Shown here: positions 46,296 through 58,124 of the stretch, in pieces
Layout of the letters: every line of letters begins with the position of its first letter
How positions within the stretch are numbered: position 1 is the first letter of the stretch
Source of the DNA: Rehmannia glutinosa
Lineage: Eukaryota > Streptophyta > Magnoliopsida > Lamiales > Orobanchaceae
Reading direction: 5' to 3'
Assembly: GCA_016081115.2 (NCBI GenBank)
Contig: CM071930.1
Coordinates: 40,399,335-40,463,334, forward strand
Length of the DNA stretch: 64,000 nucleotides
Position numbers and translations under genes: made by a program
The notes under the pieces: model-generated
What the model saw: the letters and a program-made list of their open reading frames with translations, nothing else
What the model was told of the DNA's origin: nothing
Databases searched by the model: none

Positions 46296-47113
46296 TGATA
46301 GAATATGTTGCCCGATTAATCAATATATTAATACAAAAATCCTCGATGTGCGGATTCGAGCGGTGTTGTAAGTTAATGTTGTAACACTAAAGCATATAAC
46401 AATCTCACACACAAAAAAAGAGAAAATAACACCAGGATTTAACGCCCTTAGATTCCTCAATCTTAATACACGAGGCCACGCCCAGAGAAGAAACAATCCA
46501 ACATTAGAAAAGCAAAGTTTATTACAAATACGACCGATTTACGAATAACATAAAGATCCCCTTTATCAATTCACCAACACTTGTATAAAACTAATCCATT
46601 AACCTAATCTTCCACAATCTCAACCTTAATTGTTGGAATCCTCCAACTTCAAATTCCTTGAACGGTTGAGTCGATCCATACCGTAGATCTTCACCTTCTT
46701 CTCCCGAAGAATAACAAAAGCGACACAAATAATTTTCTTGAAGAAGAATTATAAGCTCAATGTATTTTATGTATCTTCTTCAAGGTGTTGTCCTCTCCTT
46801 TTATACTTGAACAAAACCGATCCTTAATGGCCGGAATCAAGTGATTTGCTTGATTTCACCGGAGGTTACAAACTAAAAAGGAAAACAACAAAAACATAAG
46901 GAAAGAGATTAAATGGCAATAATATGGGCTGAATAAATCTAGATAAGACATCCAAGATTATCAAAGAAACTAAATAGAATAATTGCCATAAACCGAAAAA
47001 GAGAATCGACATAAAATCCGCCCGCATTCGTGCGGCATGTTGCATCCTGAGTTTCAACGCCGATTTTGCAGATGCGAGAAAGACCAAATTTGTCAATAAT
47101 GATAACATTAACA
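46296..47113 (-). repeat. 3' LTR of the outer Copia element
   Basis: 818 bp, TGTTAATGTTATC to TTCTATCA in element sense. Repeats 58125-58978 with moderate divergence, more than between the Athila LTRs. Confidence 0.92.
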
Positions 47114-47136
47114 ATCTCCCCCTTTGGCACTTTTGG
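47114..47136 (-). other. Polypurine tract of the outer Copia element
   Basis: In element sense AAAGTGCCAAAGGGGGAGAT directly before the LTR. Confidence 0.85.
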
Positions 47137-48640
47137 TCAAAACAAATCATGCAGAAAAAAATCATAAGTGAAGCAACAATTTTGATTTAAATCCCGCAAA
47201 TGTTAAGACAATCAAAACAACAAGCATTTATCCAATAGCATACATATCCAATCAGTTTATCCAAAATTAAGCAAGTTTTATCATCAAACTACAAAGCAAG
47301 ATAAACATAGAATGCTATAGACTTAGTCATCCTTTGACTCCCTCTTGAGTCACCACATCATCTTCCTCATCATCATATTCAAACTCCCCTTAGAAGTTTT
47401 GCATCCCCTTCTTTCTCTTCATCACAATTTTCGGACTCATTCTTAAATGGGTCTCACATCACATGACCCAAGATGCTCACCACAACACTGACTCGGTTTG
47501 CTCCCCTTACTCGGGTCTCACCTTACTTGAGTCTTTTCTCTCCCCTTTTTGACCAAAAAAAAATAAAGCCAACCAAACTTTGGCTACTTTTTGGTCAAAA
47601 CAATCTTCTTCAAGAATATGTATACTTCCAACTCGAGAGATAAAAATGGCTACTATGGTAGTTTCCAAGAAAAACTTCTAACCGCAAATTTGAAATTCAA
47701 ATATTTTGGGGACAATTCCATAAATCGGGAGTGCATTAAATCTAAAAATAAACACAGATGAATATAATACCTTTTTTATTAGAGACAAGTTTAAGAAATA
47801 AATCATTTCAAGAATAATACACCACATCAAATCAAGAAAGAAGATATTTCCATAAGCCCAAAAAATGATCCTGAGGGATGTCTAGAATGATGATTTTATT
47901 ACTAACAGAATAAAAAGGCCTCAGGCGTTTTGGTGTTGTAACCCATTTTGTACCACTTTTTTCAAGAACATTTCCACAAAAGTCAAATGATCAAAATCCT
48001 TTTCCCATTTAACAATTTTTAGTGGAAGAAAAAATCAAGAGAACATTTAGCTAATCGGTAGCTTTCGCTCCAAAACATGGGTAACTCTTTCTCGAAGATC
48101 ATTACATGATTCAAGCATATTACGAACATAGAATAGTTCATAATTGAATAGCTTTCATACACAATATATAGGCAGCTTTTTCCATCGAAGGCCCAAACTA
48201 AAACATCTTTCATATGGGAAAAATCATTATGTTTGCAAATTGATCCACAATTGTTTTTAGGCAAAGGTTACATCAAAAGAGTACTCAATTGAGTCACAAC
48301 AATAAAACAGAGATAAGACAATGAAATGATATTAAAAATGCACAATGATTAATGCAAAAGAATAAGATCAACAGGAGGTTGCAACACATCAAGAAAGAGA
48401 AGAGATGATGCATAAGCTCGAGAGTCTGACACCCGGAGATTGTTACAGAAGAGTGTTTAAAAAAGCGCTAGAAGCGCTAGTCGTGCGGTAGACTAGGGCC
48501 TAGCGCCTAGGTGGAGCCTCGCGGGGTTAGGCGGGACTGGCGGGGTTAAAGTGAGCTGTCGAAAAATAATTGTAGGCGGACAAAAGGGGCCTAACGCCAA
48601 AGGCGGGGAATAATCGGGGCTAAGAGGGGATTTTTAGAAC
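47137..48640 (-). other. Noncoding 3' part of the outer Copia element
   Basis: No coding signal over 1.5 kb. 48465-48640 is a GC-rich patch with GCGCTAGAAGCGCTAG, GGCCTAGCGCCTAGG and related palindromic text, unlike the rest, and may be a small separate insertion. Confidence 0.5.
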
Positions 48641-48649
48641 AAAGTGGAC

Positions 48650-48998
48650 TTACAGGTAATTAAACTTTTGAAAGTCTAGGGCTTTGGTGAAAATATCAGC
48701 AATTTGATTCTCAGTGGTGACAAAATCAATGGTAACATTTTTATTCTCAACCAAGTCTCTAATAAAATGGTGTCAAATATCGATGTGTTTTATTCTGGAG
48801 TGATGCACTGGGTTTTAGAAATATTTATGGCACTAGAATTATCACAATAAGCGTGAAGGACTTTTTCTTCAACCCCATAATCACCAAAATTTGTCTCGTC
48901 CCACAACATTTGAGAACAAAAAGCTCCCAAGGGCTATATATTCGACTAACAGTGATTGGGATACGCAACTTTGTTTCTTACTGTACCATGAAATATTG
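48650..48998 (-). pseudogene. RNase H C-terminal half of the outer Copia element
   Basis: Minus frames read NNISWYSKKQSCVSQS, VEYIALGS, then HSRIKHIDIWHHFIRDLVEN and ENQIADIFTKALDFQKFNYL. The upstream half of the same domain is at 56434-56640, beyond element B. Frameshifted. Confidence 0.87.
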
Positions 48999-49002
48999 TT
49001 AC

Positions 49003-50061
49003 TTGTAAGTCCAAGCGGCTACGATAATCTAGAGGGGGTGAATAGATTATCTCCATCTTTTCAATTTTGCCCTCTTTTTCAACCGAAAGCTCAAAGACAA
49101 TAATAAAGGTGCGGAATGTAAACAACACACGCGATTTAAAGAGGTTCAACCCACCTAGGCCTAATCCTCTACCACCCCAAAGATATCCGGGATGGATTTC
49201 AAAGAAAAAGAATTTTATTAATTACCAAAATTAATACAAATTCAACTTACAACACCTTGAAGAGCACCACACTCTTCTTCAACAACACCTTTGGAGATTA
49301 CCACAATCTCCCTTTGAAGATCACCACAATCTTCCTTCAACGACACCTTGTGAAGATTACCACAATCTTCAACCTTGAAGAATACCAAATTCTTCAACAC
49401 CTCAATAAGAAGATCACCACAATCTTCTTGCACCTATCACCTAGATCATCCAAGTGTGTTCTTACCACAAGAACACTCACAAGGATATCTTGTGTTGAAT
49501 GATAACCAAAAATCAAGATTACAACTCAATAATGAATAATACAATTTGAGTGCAAAGTGTAATCAAGAATAGCCTAGACCTCAAGGATGTGAAAGTGATA
49601 AGCTAGGCAAATTTACAACAAGAATAATAACAATGAAAGACCAAGTATTTGCTTGAAGTGTATCTTGTTGTGTTGTATCTCAATTGTTGTGTTGGTTGCT
49701 CCAAAACTTCCTCTATTTATAGGAGATGATTGATCAAGCATAGGCTCCTCTTGGGGATTGAAAATCTACAGAAAAATACAATTAAAATCAAGAATATAGC
49801 TGTTAGAAATCAATCCCACAATTTAAGGAAATGTGTCTACTGTCAAACGGTCATATTTTTGCTGTCAATGCACAGGGCGACCGGTCGCACAGAAATAAGA
49901 GATTTGAAGAACACTTTGGAAATTACAACAGGGCGACCGGTCGACATAGGCTTCGACCGGTCGACCCCTATTTCAACCGGTCCCCCTAACTCAAAAATGC
50001 AAGGTTTGAAGTTATGTTTCAACGCCAACTTGCAGGTACCGATCGATTACCATATCAAACA
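49003..50061 (-). repeat. 3' LTR of element B
   Basis: 1,059 bp, TGTTTGATATGG to GGACTTACAA in element sense. U3 holds CGACCGGTCG palindromes (49876-49985). R-U5 holds six hairpin units (49257-49430). Confidence 0.9.
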
Positions 50062-50082
50062 ATCTCCCTTTTTGATGATTAC
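50062..50082 (-). other. Polypurine tract of element B
   Basis: AATCATCAAAAAGGGAGAT in element sense, next to the LTR start TGTTTGATATGG. Confidence 0.85.
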
Positions 50083-51439
50083 AAACCAAAACAATTTTTT
50101 ACACAAACTAAGAGAGCAATTTTAGAATGATTTTCCGGTAAAAACATTTGACCGTTTGGAAGCAACCAAAATTTCCAAAAATATTAAAGCAACCAAGTAG
50201 GGAGTAAATATATTCAATAATAAGCACAAGCTCCCTATCAACAAGATATCAAGAATAATGTAAAAGCAATTTTTCCATAAGCTAAAAGCATTAGCTTTTA
50301 CAAATTGTTCAAGAGCTTATAAGCTCCCCCCTCACAAAACATCATTAAACAATTATATAAGTCCATCAAGCAAAAATTGACTAAAAACGAATCACAACTT
50401 ATGGCTTTTATGAGCCATAGCTTATAGCTTTTATGACAAGCTTTTATTAGCTTCTTTGAGCTAATGAGCCAATATCCTGTTTCTCCCCTTGGAATCATCA
50501 AAAAGAATGTTAGGATAAAAAACATCATACAAATATATCAAAGTTCGCAAACGAGACGGTTTATCAACCATCGAGCAATTTATACTTAAAGTCCAAGGAA
50601 AATGGGAGAATTGTAACATAAGAGATCCATAAGCTCCTTAGTTAGCTAAAAACATGATTTCAAAAAGATTTTAAGACATTTTGAAGCAAGAGAATCATGT
50701 AGAAGTAGAAAGTTTCATTGCGACATTTCATCGAACACCTTGTGTGCGTGAAAAACAAAAGAGGTTGTATATAGTCTTTGTAAAAGTTTCAAGCCATAAA
50801 ATTTTCATAACATCATCAATCAACCTCATTCCAAAGCTCAATAAGATCATATGCAACATATGCAACATTTGTTCATCAATTAAGAGGCTCAACAAAGAGA
50901 TTCTCAAGGGTTCAACCCAATTGAGACAATATAAGCCAAAAAAAAAAGAATCAAGGCATTACAAATGCCAAAAATTAGAGCATCCATCAAGTGATACAAA
51001 CAATACAAGTATGATATATCAAATGTCCCAACATATCCATCTAAGCATAATGATCAAGGCATTAAGAGAGGCACTTTTACCATCAAGTACTTCATACCAA
51101 TTATCAAACCATGCCATATAAGAGTATTTTTACCATCAAATACTCCATCAAAATCATGATCATCCACAAGTCATTATCAACTTGCAATTTTAACCCTTTT
51201 AAGAAAACAAGCAAATATCATTAGTACAAAGGAGTTTTACAAAGGTTCATAAAATACAAAGCAACATTAATGAAAATGCTAGAAAGTAAAGGGGGTGGGG
51301 ACATCATTCTCATCCGAGGAGAAGCAAGATCCGGAATAAGGTCCTTGATGAATTTCTTCAACTTCCGATAGACTTTTGCATTTTGGAGGTCTTTTGCTCC
51401 AAAGTCTCATACCTCGTCTCATGAAAAGCCCTCATCTCA
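50083..51439 (-). other. Noncoding 3' region of element B
   Basis: AT-rich, no convincing ORF on either strand. Confidence 0.55.
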
Positions 51440-52626
51440 TCAAATTCGCTTGAGTATACCTCCTAGGCGGTTGAGCACCGGTATTACCCTCCCAGGATTA
51501 CTCGGTTCGCCCTCTTCCGCCAATCTTGCGGCCTCGGCGTCATCAAAGAAGTCATTAGGATCGGGGGACTCTTGACCTCTTCCTCTAGCCATTTTAGTTG
51601 GTCGGATGTCCATATTTCTTAAGATCGTGACCATTTGGGAGATGTTATCAATGTCGGTCATTTTGAAATACCTCCGAGTTACACTCCGACGAAGGTAGTC
51701 CCGATTGAATAAGAAGTTTACAAATCCAATTTCCCATAACCAACTTCTTATTACCTTGAGTGATGGACTCAATTAGACATTGAATAAGTATGGCACCAAA
51801 GTTAAGTGGTTCCTCCTAGCAATCTTATAAGTTAAAAAGTAATCCATGTTGCTAGCATTTTTCCCGACTTACCACAAATGCAATATGCGACAATGACCGA
51901 CAAAATACGATGCTCAAGAGTCATTGCCAACAAAGAATACTTTGGCCATACTCCCAAACGTCTTAACTTCTTTCATCGGCACTCCCAACATTTCATCATT
52001 CCAAGTCCCACAAGAGAAATAATCCCAACCACCTTCTCTAACATGTAAAAAGCCGGCAAATATCATTGGGAGTCCATCTAAAATGACGACCCTTATAAGC
52101 GAATTTACTATCGGCTTCCTATCAACATCATATTCCACCCACATATTGGCATAAAAGAGTTGGATAATATCATCATCATACAAAACATACGCATGTTCCC
52201 ATAAATACATCAAACCTTGCTCCTCAAAAATCCTCTAATAAGAGGATACTCATTTGTAAATGAACTAAAATGACACATTTTAGTACGAGCAATAGATTTT
52301 CCTCCCATCCCGAATCCTCATAGTACCATTCCGCATACTTATTGATGAAATTAAGAACATTGTGGGAATTAGAGCTTGAGTAACAAAGGATTTTTACCTT
52401 TCGCCCAACGACAATTTTGGAGCGAAATTGTTCCGCGTAGTTCGGTAATTTGGGCCCGAGAGAGAATGGGATTTTGAACATCATCACCTTCTTGAGCCAC
52501 GTTTCTTTGAGCGGCTCGAATATCCCCTTTGTTCGGCTTCTTCTGCCGATTTTTTTTCAAGAACCCTCTCCGCCTTCTACGCTTGGAGATGGGATTTCGA
52601 CCGGTAGAATTTCTAGGAGGAGCCAT
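51440..52626 (-). pseudogene. ORF in the env-like position of element B
   Basis: Starts at 52626 (MAPPRNSTGRNPISKRRRRR, a strongly basic head) and continues in shifted frames. These include NVLNFINKYAEWYYEDSGWE, YDDDIIQLFYANMWVEYDVD, PMIFAGFLHVREGGWDYFSC, and at the end MARGRGQESPDPNDFFDDAE with an acidic tail. At least two frameshifts. The FYANMWVE block and the overall layout resemble the post-pol ORF of Sirevirus-type elements and the 'putative plant transposon protein' group. No signal peptide or clear membrane segment is seen, so a true envelope role is unsupported. It is preserved although pol is lost. Confidence 0.65.
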
Positions 52627-52777
52627 ACATGTAAGATTCTTGTGAAAATAAGAAGATTAGCAACAAGAATCGTGAAAATGATGAAGAATTGAAGATTATA
52701 GGAAAAAAGGGGAAATTCGCAGCTTATAGGGTTCAAGAAAATTTTTCGCGGCCTGCTTTCAAAATGAAGAATGAACG

Positions 52778-52852
52778 TTTATATCTATAAAATTAGCCTG
52801 GCGACCGGTCGAGGTAGGGCGACCGGTCGACGTCAGGAGACCGGTCGCCCCC
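52778..52852 (-). promoter_or_regulatory. Palindrome cluster plus TATA-like site upstream of the env-position ORF
   Basis: Three GACCGGTC palindromes at 52801-52850 are followed in element sense by TTTTATAGATATAAACG (52777-52793), about 150 nt before the ORF start. The same palindromes sit upstream of the TATA box in the LTRs. A second internal promoter is inferred. Confidence 0.55.
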
Positions 52853-53480
52853 GCGTCCGTCCCTGTAATTTTTCTTTTCCTGCAGTTTTCCAAAATTCGA
52901 TTTTTCACCCCAAAAGTTTTAAAACTTTGCAAAAAGATAGTCTTGGATCAAGTCCAACAAATATGGGTTTCGGAAAACATATATTCGAGAAAATCGAGAC
53001 TTAACAAGTAGTGCCCTTTTAAGAGAATATTTGCAAAATCATTTAGGGGCTCTTAAGGGGGTTAAAAATGAAATATCTTGAAAGATATGTGCATGAGCAT
53101 AATATCAAGTTCTAAGAAAATACGAGTCAACATACCTCGATAGTTTAAGAAACTTGATGACGAAATGGCCAATGAATATGAGATACATATCCTACACAAT
53201 TCTTAGACAAAGTTTGCACAAAAAAATACAAGTGTAGGCAAGTAATAGGAGATATCCAAAAGAGCTTATGCTATAAGATTTCATAAGAGATAATAGATCA
53301 CATAGGTCTATTTAAATGCACAAGAGTTTTAGAAATAACATGCAAGGTCTTCTTTTTAAAAATTTTGAAACTCACAAATATATAAAAGACCTACATTAAA
53401 AATAAATACTTGAAGACTCATTTTGCAATTAAGACACAATTAAAAACATACATAGAATTAAAATAAAATGCATATATAAA
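52853..53480 (-). other. Conserved noncoding spacer after gag in element B
   Basis: Aligns by eye with 21300-21800 of element A (AAGAAGACCTTGCATG, AGAATTGTGTAGGAT). No ORF. Confidence 0.65.
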
Positions 53481-54930
53481 TGGGGAGATACATTTACCAA
53501 TTACGCCTTTCCATGGGTTGTGTCTTTCCCATTGTTGATGATATCTTCCCATTGAGAAGTCACTTTGTTGATGATGACTTCTTTGATTACTCCATTACCA
53601 AGGTTTGTTACCTTCCCGTTGTTGATGGTCTCTTCTTCTTTGAGAGTCATCTTGTTGATGATGTCTTTGCCATTTCCAAGGATTATATTCTTCCCAATTT
53701 TGATTATATCCTCTTCTTGAAAATTGGCTTTTTTAGAAAATAGTTTCTCCTTCTTTGATCAAATGAAACGGTCATTTGATGTCTTCTTGGTGGTATGAAT
53801 TTTCTTCGATCATTGTTTCACGGTACCTAATAAAACATTATTTTGTGGTACCCTCAAGTGTTTGGGTCCTTTAGGATTAGCTTTGAGACTTTTAGGTCTC
53901 CAATAATGATTAGAGCTATTTCTAGCCCGACAAGTATTAGCCGTATGACCCTTTTTACCGCAATAGAAGCATGTAATAATTCTAGGAGCATAATGACCAA
54001 CATGCTTAGAGATTTGATTCTTATTCATATGATTGACAACATTAAACTTATGATTAAGTTCTAGTTTCAATTATCACAACAATCAACAATTTCACCGGTA
54101 CTCAAGTTGGATTTAGATAAATTCTTTTTCATGCAATTAATATCCTCAACGAGTACTATTTTCTTTTTCAAGGTTTCTAACCTTGTCAAGTGTGGTGGTG
54201 TGAGCACATGATAGTGATTCATAGGAAGTAAATAAACTATCCTTATCATTTTTCAAACCATTGAATTCCTTTTTCAAATTTTTGTATTTAACAAGTAAGC
54301 TTTGGAATTCATTTTGAAGTTCATCATAATCATTTTGCAAATCCCTATAATCATTTTGAATAACAATGTCATAAGAAGTAGAGGGTTTAAGACATACCTT
54401 GTTTTCTTCTTCGATACCCATAAAACAATATTCAACTTCTTCGTAATGGAAGTTGTAAGAGGCTTGTTCCTTAGATTTGAACTTGTATCCCTTTGAGAAG
54501 TAGATGCTTTTGTTTGACTCCTTTTATTTGCAAATACTCCATAGATGGCTTCTAATTTTTGCCATACTTCATGTGCCGATCGAATACCTAAACATGATCA
54601 AATTCCAAAGTGGTAAGTGAACAATGTAAAATATTAAGAGCTTTACCATTTAAGGAGATGATTTTCTTCTTCAACATTGAGCTTTTTGAAGCCTTTTGAG
54701 GTGTGTGGTGTATCTTTCGTTTTAATGGATTCTCCATTAATGACGGTGTTCCAAATGCTCGAACCCGCAACCTTGTAAATAGCATTCCATTCTTTCTTTC
54801 CAAAAAATAAAATTTTTGGAATCAAACCGAGGTGGCTTCGGTGGTGGAGGTGCCGGAAAGTTGAGCTTCGTTAGAGTAGCGACGATCGTTTCTCTTCACT
54901 CGCGATGTGAAACGAGCTTGCCAAAGAGTT
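53481..54930 (-). pseudogene. Sirevirus-like gag with internal deletion (element B)
   Basis: Minus frames give SIWNTVINGESIKTKDTPHT, IISLNGKALNILHCSL, then after the same deletion point as element A RSQTKASTSQRDTS. A coiled-coil-prone stretch follows (NDYRDLQNDYDELQNEFQ), then zinc knuckle CFYCGKKGHTANTC and SLKANPKGPKHLRVPQNN. The C-terminal repeat region (53481-53760) codes QQ/NNGK-type repeats matching QQWEGHNPWK of element A but in shifted frames. Several frameshifts; more decayed than A. Confidence 0.85.
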
Positions 54931-54944
54931 TGGCTCGATACCAC
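54930..54944 (-). other. Primer binding site of element B
   Basis: AGTGGTATCGAGCCA in element sense, the initiator-Met type site with one base missing from TATCAGAGC. Confidence 0.8.
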
Positions 54945-56433
54945 TTGTAAGTCCAAGCGGCTACGATAATCTAGAGGGGGTGAATAGATTATCTCCATCT
55001 TTTCAATTTTGCCCTCTTTTTCGAACCGAAAGCTCAAAGACAATAATAAAGGTGCGGAATGTAAACAACACACGCCGATTTAAAGAGGTTCAACCCACCT
55101 AGGGCCTAATCCTCTACCACCCCAAAGATATCCGGGATGGATTTCAAAAAAAAAGAATTTTACTAATTACCAAAATTAATACAAATTCAACTTACAACAC
55201 CTTGAAGAGCACCACACTCTTCTTCAACAACACCTTTTGGAGATTACCACAATCTCCCTTTGAAGATCACCACAATCTTCCTTCAACGACACCTTGTGGA
55301 GATTACCACAATCTTCAACCTTGAAGAATACCAAATTCTTCAACACCTCAATAAGAAGATCACCACAATCTTCTTGCACCTATCACCTAGATCATCCAAG
55401 TGTGTTCTTACCACAAGAACACTCACAAGGATATCTTGTGTTGAATGATAACCAAAATCAAGACTACAACTCAATAATGAATAATACAATTTGAGTGCAA
55501 AGTGTAATCAAGAATAGCTTAGACCTCAAGGATGTGAAAGTGATAAGCTGGCAAATTTACAACAAGAATAATAACAATGAAAGACCAAGTATTTGCTTGA
55601 AGTGTATCTTGTTGTGTTGTATCTCAATTGTTGTGTTGGTTGCTCCAAAACTTCCTCTATTTATAGGAGATGATTGATCAAGCATAGGCTCCTCTTGGGG
55701 ATTGAAAATCTACAGAAAAATACAATTAAAATCAAGAATATAGTCATAGAAATCAATCCCACAATTTAAGGAAATGTGTCTCACGTCAAACGGTCATATT
55801 TTTGTCATTAATGCACGCACAGGCATGCACTTGGTCGCATGCGAAATAAGAGATTTGAAGAACACTTTGGAAATTACAACAGGCGACCGGTCGACATAGG
55901 CTTCGACCGGCCGACCCTGTTCAACCGGTCCCCTAACTAAAAATGCAAGGTTTGAAGTTCTGTTTCAACGCCAACTTGCGTGTGCCGGTGACCGACTTTC
56001 GAATGGCCGACCGTCGGCGTCCGACGCCCAGTCGGTCGACCGACTTCGCTTTTTCCTTCCGTCTCATTTTTTGTTTCAAAATCATCTTCAGCACGGTTGC
56101 CCTATATAGAGCGACCGGCCGACCACGAGACAAATGTTGTCCAATTTTTGTCCAAAATAAAACTCAAGAAATACTCCGAAAATTTAGTAAAAACATTTTA
56201 AACCAATTGGGAGTATTTAGACAACAATTAGAAATCTTGTTATAGGAGTAAAACCCATTGACATAAAATCATTAAAAGTGTTGTCCATTATTATCAAAAA
56301 TAAACTTGAGGAAATACTCCGAAAATATTAAAACCATTTTAAATCATTTAGGAGTATTTGGACAACCTTTAAAAACATTGTTTTGGTGACAAAATAAAAT
56401 CATCAAAATTAAGATAAAAACATGTATCAAACA
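54945..56433 (-). repeat. 5' LTR of element B
   Basis: 1,489 bp, ~430 bp longer than its partner. The extra U3 part (56010-56433) contains two ~180-bp related blocks sharing GAAATACTCCGAAAAT and GGAGTATTTGGACAAC. Palindromes lie at 55880-56120 and the hairpin array at 55200-55370. Confidence 0.88.
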
Positions 56434-57130
56434 ATTACACAAGGTAGACACATCCTCCAGAGTGCTCTTTAGATCATTGGCATTACTCCTCGTCAAATCA
56501 ACATCACTAAACCCACTGTTAGTGTTAGCATTAGATAAATAGAATATACTAGGTTTAGTAGTCTCATTCACATATCTAATGATTCTCATATTCAATTTAG
56601 GGATTCCAACTACACTCTTATTTTGATCAGTTATGCATGCCACGAAAATTTAAGTGACCCATTTTCCGATGCCATATTTCGATTCACTCGTAGTAGTGTT
56701 ATGACACTCGGTGTTGTAACACCGAGTTGTTCCTTCAATAAATAACTTGATTAGCGAGGACCTATTCCCTTCAGGATACAATTGTCATAAGTATCAAAGA
56801 CATTACAAACATTCTTATCAAATTTGAAACATAAATCATCATCACACAATTGGCTAATGCTAATAAGATTAGCTTTCAAGCCTTCAACATACAAAAAAAT
56901 TTAAATGGGGAAGTCCTACGACATTTAACGTTCCTTTTCCCAAAACCTTTCCTTTAGCACCATCACCAAAAGTGACTAACCCATTTTTATGTTTTTCAAA
57001 ATCAGTGAGTTTTTCAATTCTCCAGTCATATAACGAGAACACCCACTATCAAAATACCATGATTCAAATACACCAATTTTAAAGAAGTGTGCACAACATA
57101 ACAAGAAAAACTCATTTTTCCTAACCCAAA
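56434..57130 (-). pseudogene. Pre-integrase piece joined to RT/RNase H piece, outer Copia element
   Basis: Near 57060-56960 the minus strand reads WYFDSGCSRYMTG, then VTFGDGAKGKVLGKGTLNV, the Copia pre-integrase block. By 56640 the text is MRIIRYVNETTKPSIFYLSN and GFSDVDLTRSNANDLKST, from the RT end and RNase H start. The intervening integrase and RT are deleted. It ends at the element B junction and resumes at 48998. Confidence 0.8.
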
Positions 57131-57199
57131 TTTCTTGGGTTTGTTGGATAAATCAATTTTAAAACGAGGAGTTTTCTTTGATGATGTTTGAATATATGA

Positions 57200-58100
57200 G
57201 ATTGCACTCGCTTGCCTACAATGTTTCTAAAGACGATAACACTTAGGTCTTATATAGCTAGGACGATTGCAATAGTGACAAATAGGAACAAATCCATTTC
57301 TTTTTCCAACATGATTAGATGAAGTTCCTTCTTTAACAAAAGTACTTTTTGAGTGTTTATCCTTTTCAAGAAAGTTTTTGTTAGAAGAAATACCAAATCT
57401 AATACCTTCGCGATCTTGATGGATCTTTGCTTGAGATAGAAATTCATCCAACCTCCCTTACCGGTGTTTAGTTTTTTGATAGACACCATCATCTCACGTA
57501 GATCTTTCTTCACCTCAAGTTAATCTTCCTCCTTTCTCTTGCTATCCTTTCAAGTTTTATGACTTCACCTTCGAGTGAGTCTCTTTCAAATAAAAAGACA
57601 AACTACTTTCTTTTCTCGGGTTTTCATTTGTCTTTAAGACAACCAAGCATTTTTCGTACATCTTTTGGTAAACTCTCCATAGTTCTTCATTCCTTGATTC
57701 TTCATCAACTTCAGAGTCATCCTTAGAGTATTCATCACATGAGTTGTTTTCTCTCTGCAGAATCACGAGTTTAGACATCTTTCAACAAAAGGAAAGTTAG
57801 TGACATACCCGCTTTAGTGTGTAACACTGCAGTAGCACTGCGGTGCGTTTGATTACAACCAACCTCTTTTGTCAATGGAGGTGAATGCAACATGATTGCT
57901 CATTCAACCTGGATGTGTCCAAAGCCACCACATTCGCTGCATTGAATCCTTTTGCTTTTAATTGAGGATTTGCTTCTTCTGTTCTTTTGCTCCGTAGATT
58001 TTTCAAAACTGTCAATGAGTTGAGGGCGTGAAACCAAACTTTCTTCATAAACACAAGACATGTTAGCAACAATATAAAACATGATCTCACTCATAAGAAT
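57200..58100 (-). pseudogene. Copia gag of the outer element
   Basis: The 58094-57900 frame ends with a zinc knuckle CSECGGFGHIQVE, where the last Cys codon has become TGA. A second knuckle CHYCNRPSYIRPKC lies at about 57240-57290, after RFGISSNKNFLEKDKHSK. Between them are acidic helical frames (DDSEVDEESRNEELWRVYQK). Frameshifts near 57520 and 57790. The N-terminal half of gag is missing. Confidence 0.83.
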
Positions 58101-58110
58101 TAGTGTTAGG

Positions 58111-58124
58111 CTCTTGATGCCAAT
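58111..58124 (-). other. Primer binding site of the outer Copia element
   Basis: ATTGGCATCAAGAGCC in element sense. Related to TTGGTATCAGAGCC with a substitution and an extra base. Confidence 0.65.

Larger units (their letters stand above)
49003..56433 (-). mobile_element. Element B: non-autonomous Sirevirus-like Copia element
   Basis: LTRs 49003-50061 and 54945-56433, flanks GTTAC and ATTAC (4 of 5 bases; edges certain to about 1 bp). In element sense: 5' LTR, primer site, gag with the same internal deletion as element A, ~0.45 kb spacer, a palindrome-rich promoter-like segment, an ORF in the env position, ~1.3 kb noncoding, purine tract, 3' LTR. There is no trace of protease, integrase or RT. 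Confidence 0.88.

Noticed and set aside
51440..52626. True viral envelope gene in element B
   Set aside because: No signal peptide, membrane span or fusion-type segment is visible; only its position is envelope-like.
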